A stretch of DNA of 12,590 nt, taken from contig FR889161.1 in NCBI GenBank assembly GCA_000436835.1, forward strand, positions 75,563 through 88,152. The letters are read 5' to 3'. Below are positions 10,952 to 12,590 of the stretch, one piece after another. The position numbers and the translations under genes were made by a program. Each line of letters begins with the position of its first letter. The first letter of the stretch is position 1. The notes under the pieces are model-generated. The model saw only the letters and a program-made list of their open reading frames with translations, did not search any database and was not told where the DNA came from. Source of the DNA: Eubacterium sp. CAG:251 (GTDB taxonomy: Bacteria > Bacillota > Clostridia > Oscillospirales > Acutalibacteraceae).

Positions 10952-12590
10952 ATGACTGAAAAAGAGCTTCGTAAAAAGGCAATGGCTTTGCCGCTTCAGC
11001 CGGGCGTATATATAATGAAAAATAAAGATAAAAAAATTATATATATCGGCAAGGCAAAAAAGCTTAAAAACCGTGTTTCTCAATATTTCGGCAGTCATAC
11101 CAATCATTCGCTTAAGGTAATCAAAATGGTTGAAAATGTTAACGATTTTGATTATATTCTTTGCGACAGCGAATTTGAAGCACTTGTTTTAGAATGCTCG
11201 CTGATTAAACAGCACCAGCCGAAATATAATATTTTGCTTAAAGACGATAAGGGTTATAATTATATTAAAATTACTAAAGAGCAATTTCCTAAAATCAGCG
11301 AATGTAAGCAAATTGCAGACGACGGTGCAATGTATATAGGGCCTTACACCTCGAATTTTTCTGTTAAACAGGCGGTTGACGAAACGCTTAGAATATTTAA
11401 ACTTCCACGTTGTAATAAAAAATTTCCAAAGGATTATAAAAAAAGCAGGCCTTGCTTAAACGGCTTTATGGGTTTGTGCTGTGCTCCTTGCGCCGGCAGA
11501 ATATCGCTTGACGAATATGCCGATAATATTAATGATGCAATCGCTTTTATTAAAGGTGGCAGTGTAAAGACCGTTAAGAAAATGGAGGAGCAAATGCTTG
11601 AATGTTCCGAAAATCTTCAATTCGAGGAAGCAGCTAAGCTTAGGGACAGAATTAAGGCTATTAAAAATCTTGAGGAAAAGCAAAAGGTAGTTTCAATCAA
11701 TGTGCCGGAGGAAGATGTGTTCGCCCTTGTAAACGGAAAGAAAAAGGCTTGTTTTGAGGTTATAAGATTTGAACACGGCAAGCTTACGGATACGGAATTT
11801 TGGCTTATCGACTCTGTTGATGATTTGCCGCAGGCAAGATTTGAATTGATTGAACGCTACTATTCAATGCGTGACAGAGTTGCCTCTCGTATTGCTGTTG
11901 ACGGCGAGATAGAGGACGAGGAGCTTTTAAAAGAATTTCTTGAAAAAAAGAAGCAGAAAAAAGTTGAATTTATCCACCCTCAAAAGGGCGAGCATCTGTC
12001 GATAGTCAATATGTGTATATCAAATGCCAATGAGCATTTGGCTCAGCAGCAGGGCAGACTCGGCAGGGAAATTGCAACATTGGAGGAACTCAAAAATCTT
12101 TTGGGATTGGAAAAAATGCCGGAATATATTGAGTCTTACGATATTTCGCATACTTTCGGTGCGGATAATGTTGCAGGTATGGTTGTATTTCACAACGGCA
12201 GACCGATGAAAAGCGCATATAAACGTTTTGCGATTAAGGGGTTTGACGGTCAAAACGACGTCGGCTCTATGCAGGAGGTTTTGACTCGTCGTTTTAATCA
12301 TTATTATAATGACGAAGATGGCAGTACCTTTAAGATTTTGCCTGATTTGATTTTGCTTGACGGCGGTGAGCCGCAGGTTAGGGCGGTTTTGCCTGTTGTT
12401 GCGTCAATGGGACTTAATGTTCCCGTTTTCGGTATGGTTAAGGACAGTAAGCACAGAACACGTGCAATCGCTGTCGGCAACGGAGAAATAGAAATTAATT
12501 CCCACCGTCAGGTGTTTACTCTTGTATCAAACATTCAAGAGGAGGTGCACCGCTTTGCGATATCTTATCACCATAATAAGCATAAAAAGA
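10952..12590 (+). CDS. uvrC: UvrABC excinuclease subunit C (partial, 3' end outside window)
   Basis: Makes both incisions around bulky lesions in nucleotide excision repair with UvrA and UvrB. 546 codons are visible; the full protein is about 600, so the C-terminal HhH DNA-binding domain is missing. GIY-YIG 3'-nuclease domain (14-92): PGVY (Tyr20), IIYIGKAKKLKNRV (Tyr31, Arg41), Glu76. A cysteine cluster Cys154, Cys168, Cys176/177, Cys180 corresponds to the iron-sulfur ligands described for E. coli UvrC. UvrB-binding UVR motif at about 206-240 (FEEAAKLRDRI). RNase H-like 5'-nuclease domain from about 385: Asp397 in YDISH, QNDVGSMQEVLTRRF, Asp470 in LILLDGGEPQ, and KHRTRAI. The frame is open throughout. 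Confidence 0.96.
   Translation, partial: MTEKELRKKAMALPLQPGVYIMKNKDKKIIYIGKAKKLKNRVSQYFGSHTNHSLKVIKMVENVNDFDYILCDSEFEALVLECSLIKQHQPKYNILLKDDKGYNYIKITKEQFPKISECKQIADDGAMYIGPYTSNFSVKQAVDETLRIFKLPRCNKKFPKDYKKSRPCLNGFMGLCCAPCAGRISLDEYADNINDAIAFIKGGSVKTVKKMEEQMLECSENLQFEEAAKLRDRIKAIKNLEEKQKVVSINVPEEDVFALVNGKKKACFEVIRFEHGKLTDTEFWLIDSVDDLPQARFELIERYYSMRDRVASRIAVDGEIEDEELLKEFLEKKKQKKVEFIHPQKGEHLSIVNMCISNANEHLAQQQGRLGREIATLEELKNLLGLEKMPEYIESYDISHTFGADNVAGMVVFHNGRPMKSAYKRFAIKGFDGQNDVGSMQEVLTRRFNHYYNDEDGSTFKILPDLILLDGGEPQVRAVLPVVASMGLNVPVFGMVKDSKHRTRAIAVGNGEIEINSHRQVFTLVSNIQEEVHRFAISYHHNKHKK

Overview
The window reads as chromosomal DNA of a low-GC Firmicute, most likely a gut-type member of the Clostridia (Oscillospirales/Ruminococcus-like). 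This placement is inference. It rests on AT-rich intergenic DNA with textbook TTGACA/TATAAT promoters and strong AGGAGG-type ribosome sites, on a Ser46-bearing HPr, on a phage lysis trio of the clostridial type, and on a secreted Ig-like/Fn3 protein of the sort common in that group.

Layout, left to right. (1) 1-2010, minus strand: an arginine biosynthesis operon argC-argJ. argJ runs off the left edge. A perfect sigma-A promoter precedes argC, with an ARG-box-like operator behind it. (2) 2218-3353, plus strand: an isolated, overlapping phage-type lysis cassette (XhlA-like coiled-coil membrane protein, small holin, CHAP+SH3 endolysin) with no other phage genes next to it. (3) 3451-3694, minus strand: a tRNA-Asp/tRNA-Thr pair under a perfect promoter, sharing a bidirectional terminator with the lysis cassette. 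(4) 3754-4281, minus: a five-helix membrane protein (DUF6512-like). (5) 4340-4549, plus: tRNA-Ser(GCT) with promoter and a 15-bp-stem terminator. (6) About 4701-7502, plus: a four-gene cassette between the tRNA-Ser and rimM. It encodes an XRE-like HTH protein with a long unknown C-terminal part, a polymerase-beta-type nucleotidyltransferase-like protein, a single-span membrane protein with half a zinc ribbon, and a 59-residue very acidic repeat protein. A 14-bp perfect inverted repeat brackets the promoter region. This is the best candidate here for an undescribed system. (7) 7632-9030, plus: a possible small terminated transcript, then rimM-trmD. (8) 9112-9555: ptsH (HPr) with its own promoter and terminator. 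(9) 9588-10907: a secreted Ig-like/Fn3 protein. (10) 10917-12590: uvrC, cut by the right edge.

How the parts relate. The housekeeping genes (arg, rimM-trmD, ptsH, uvrC, tRNAs) form short independent transcription units. The accessory DNA sits beside tRNA genes: the lysis cassette lies downstream of the 3' end of tRNA-Thr, and the nucleotidyltransferase cassette lies downstream of tRNA-Ser. That is where integrating elements commonly insert, although I found no integrase and no duplicated tRNA end. Functions of the cassette in (6) are inferred from motifs only. The nucleotidyltransferase plus membrane partner resembles the layout of signalling or defence modules, but no activity can be claimed from sequence reading.
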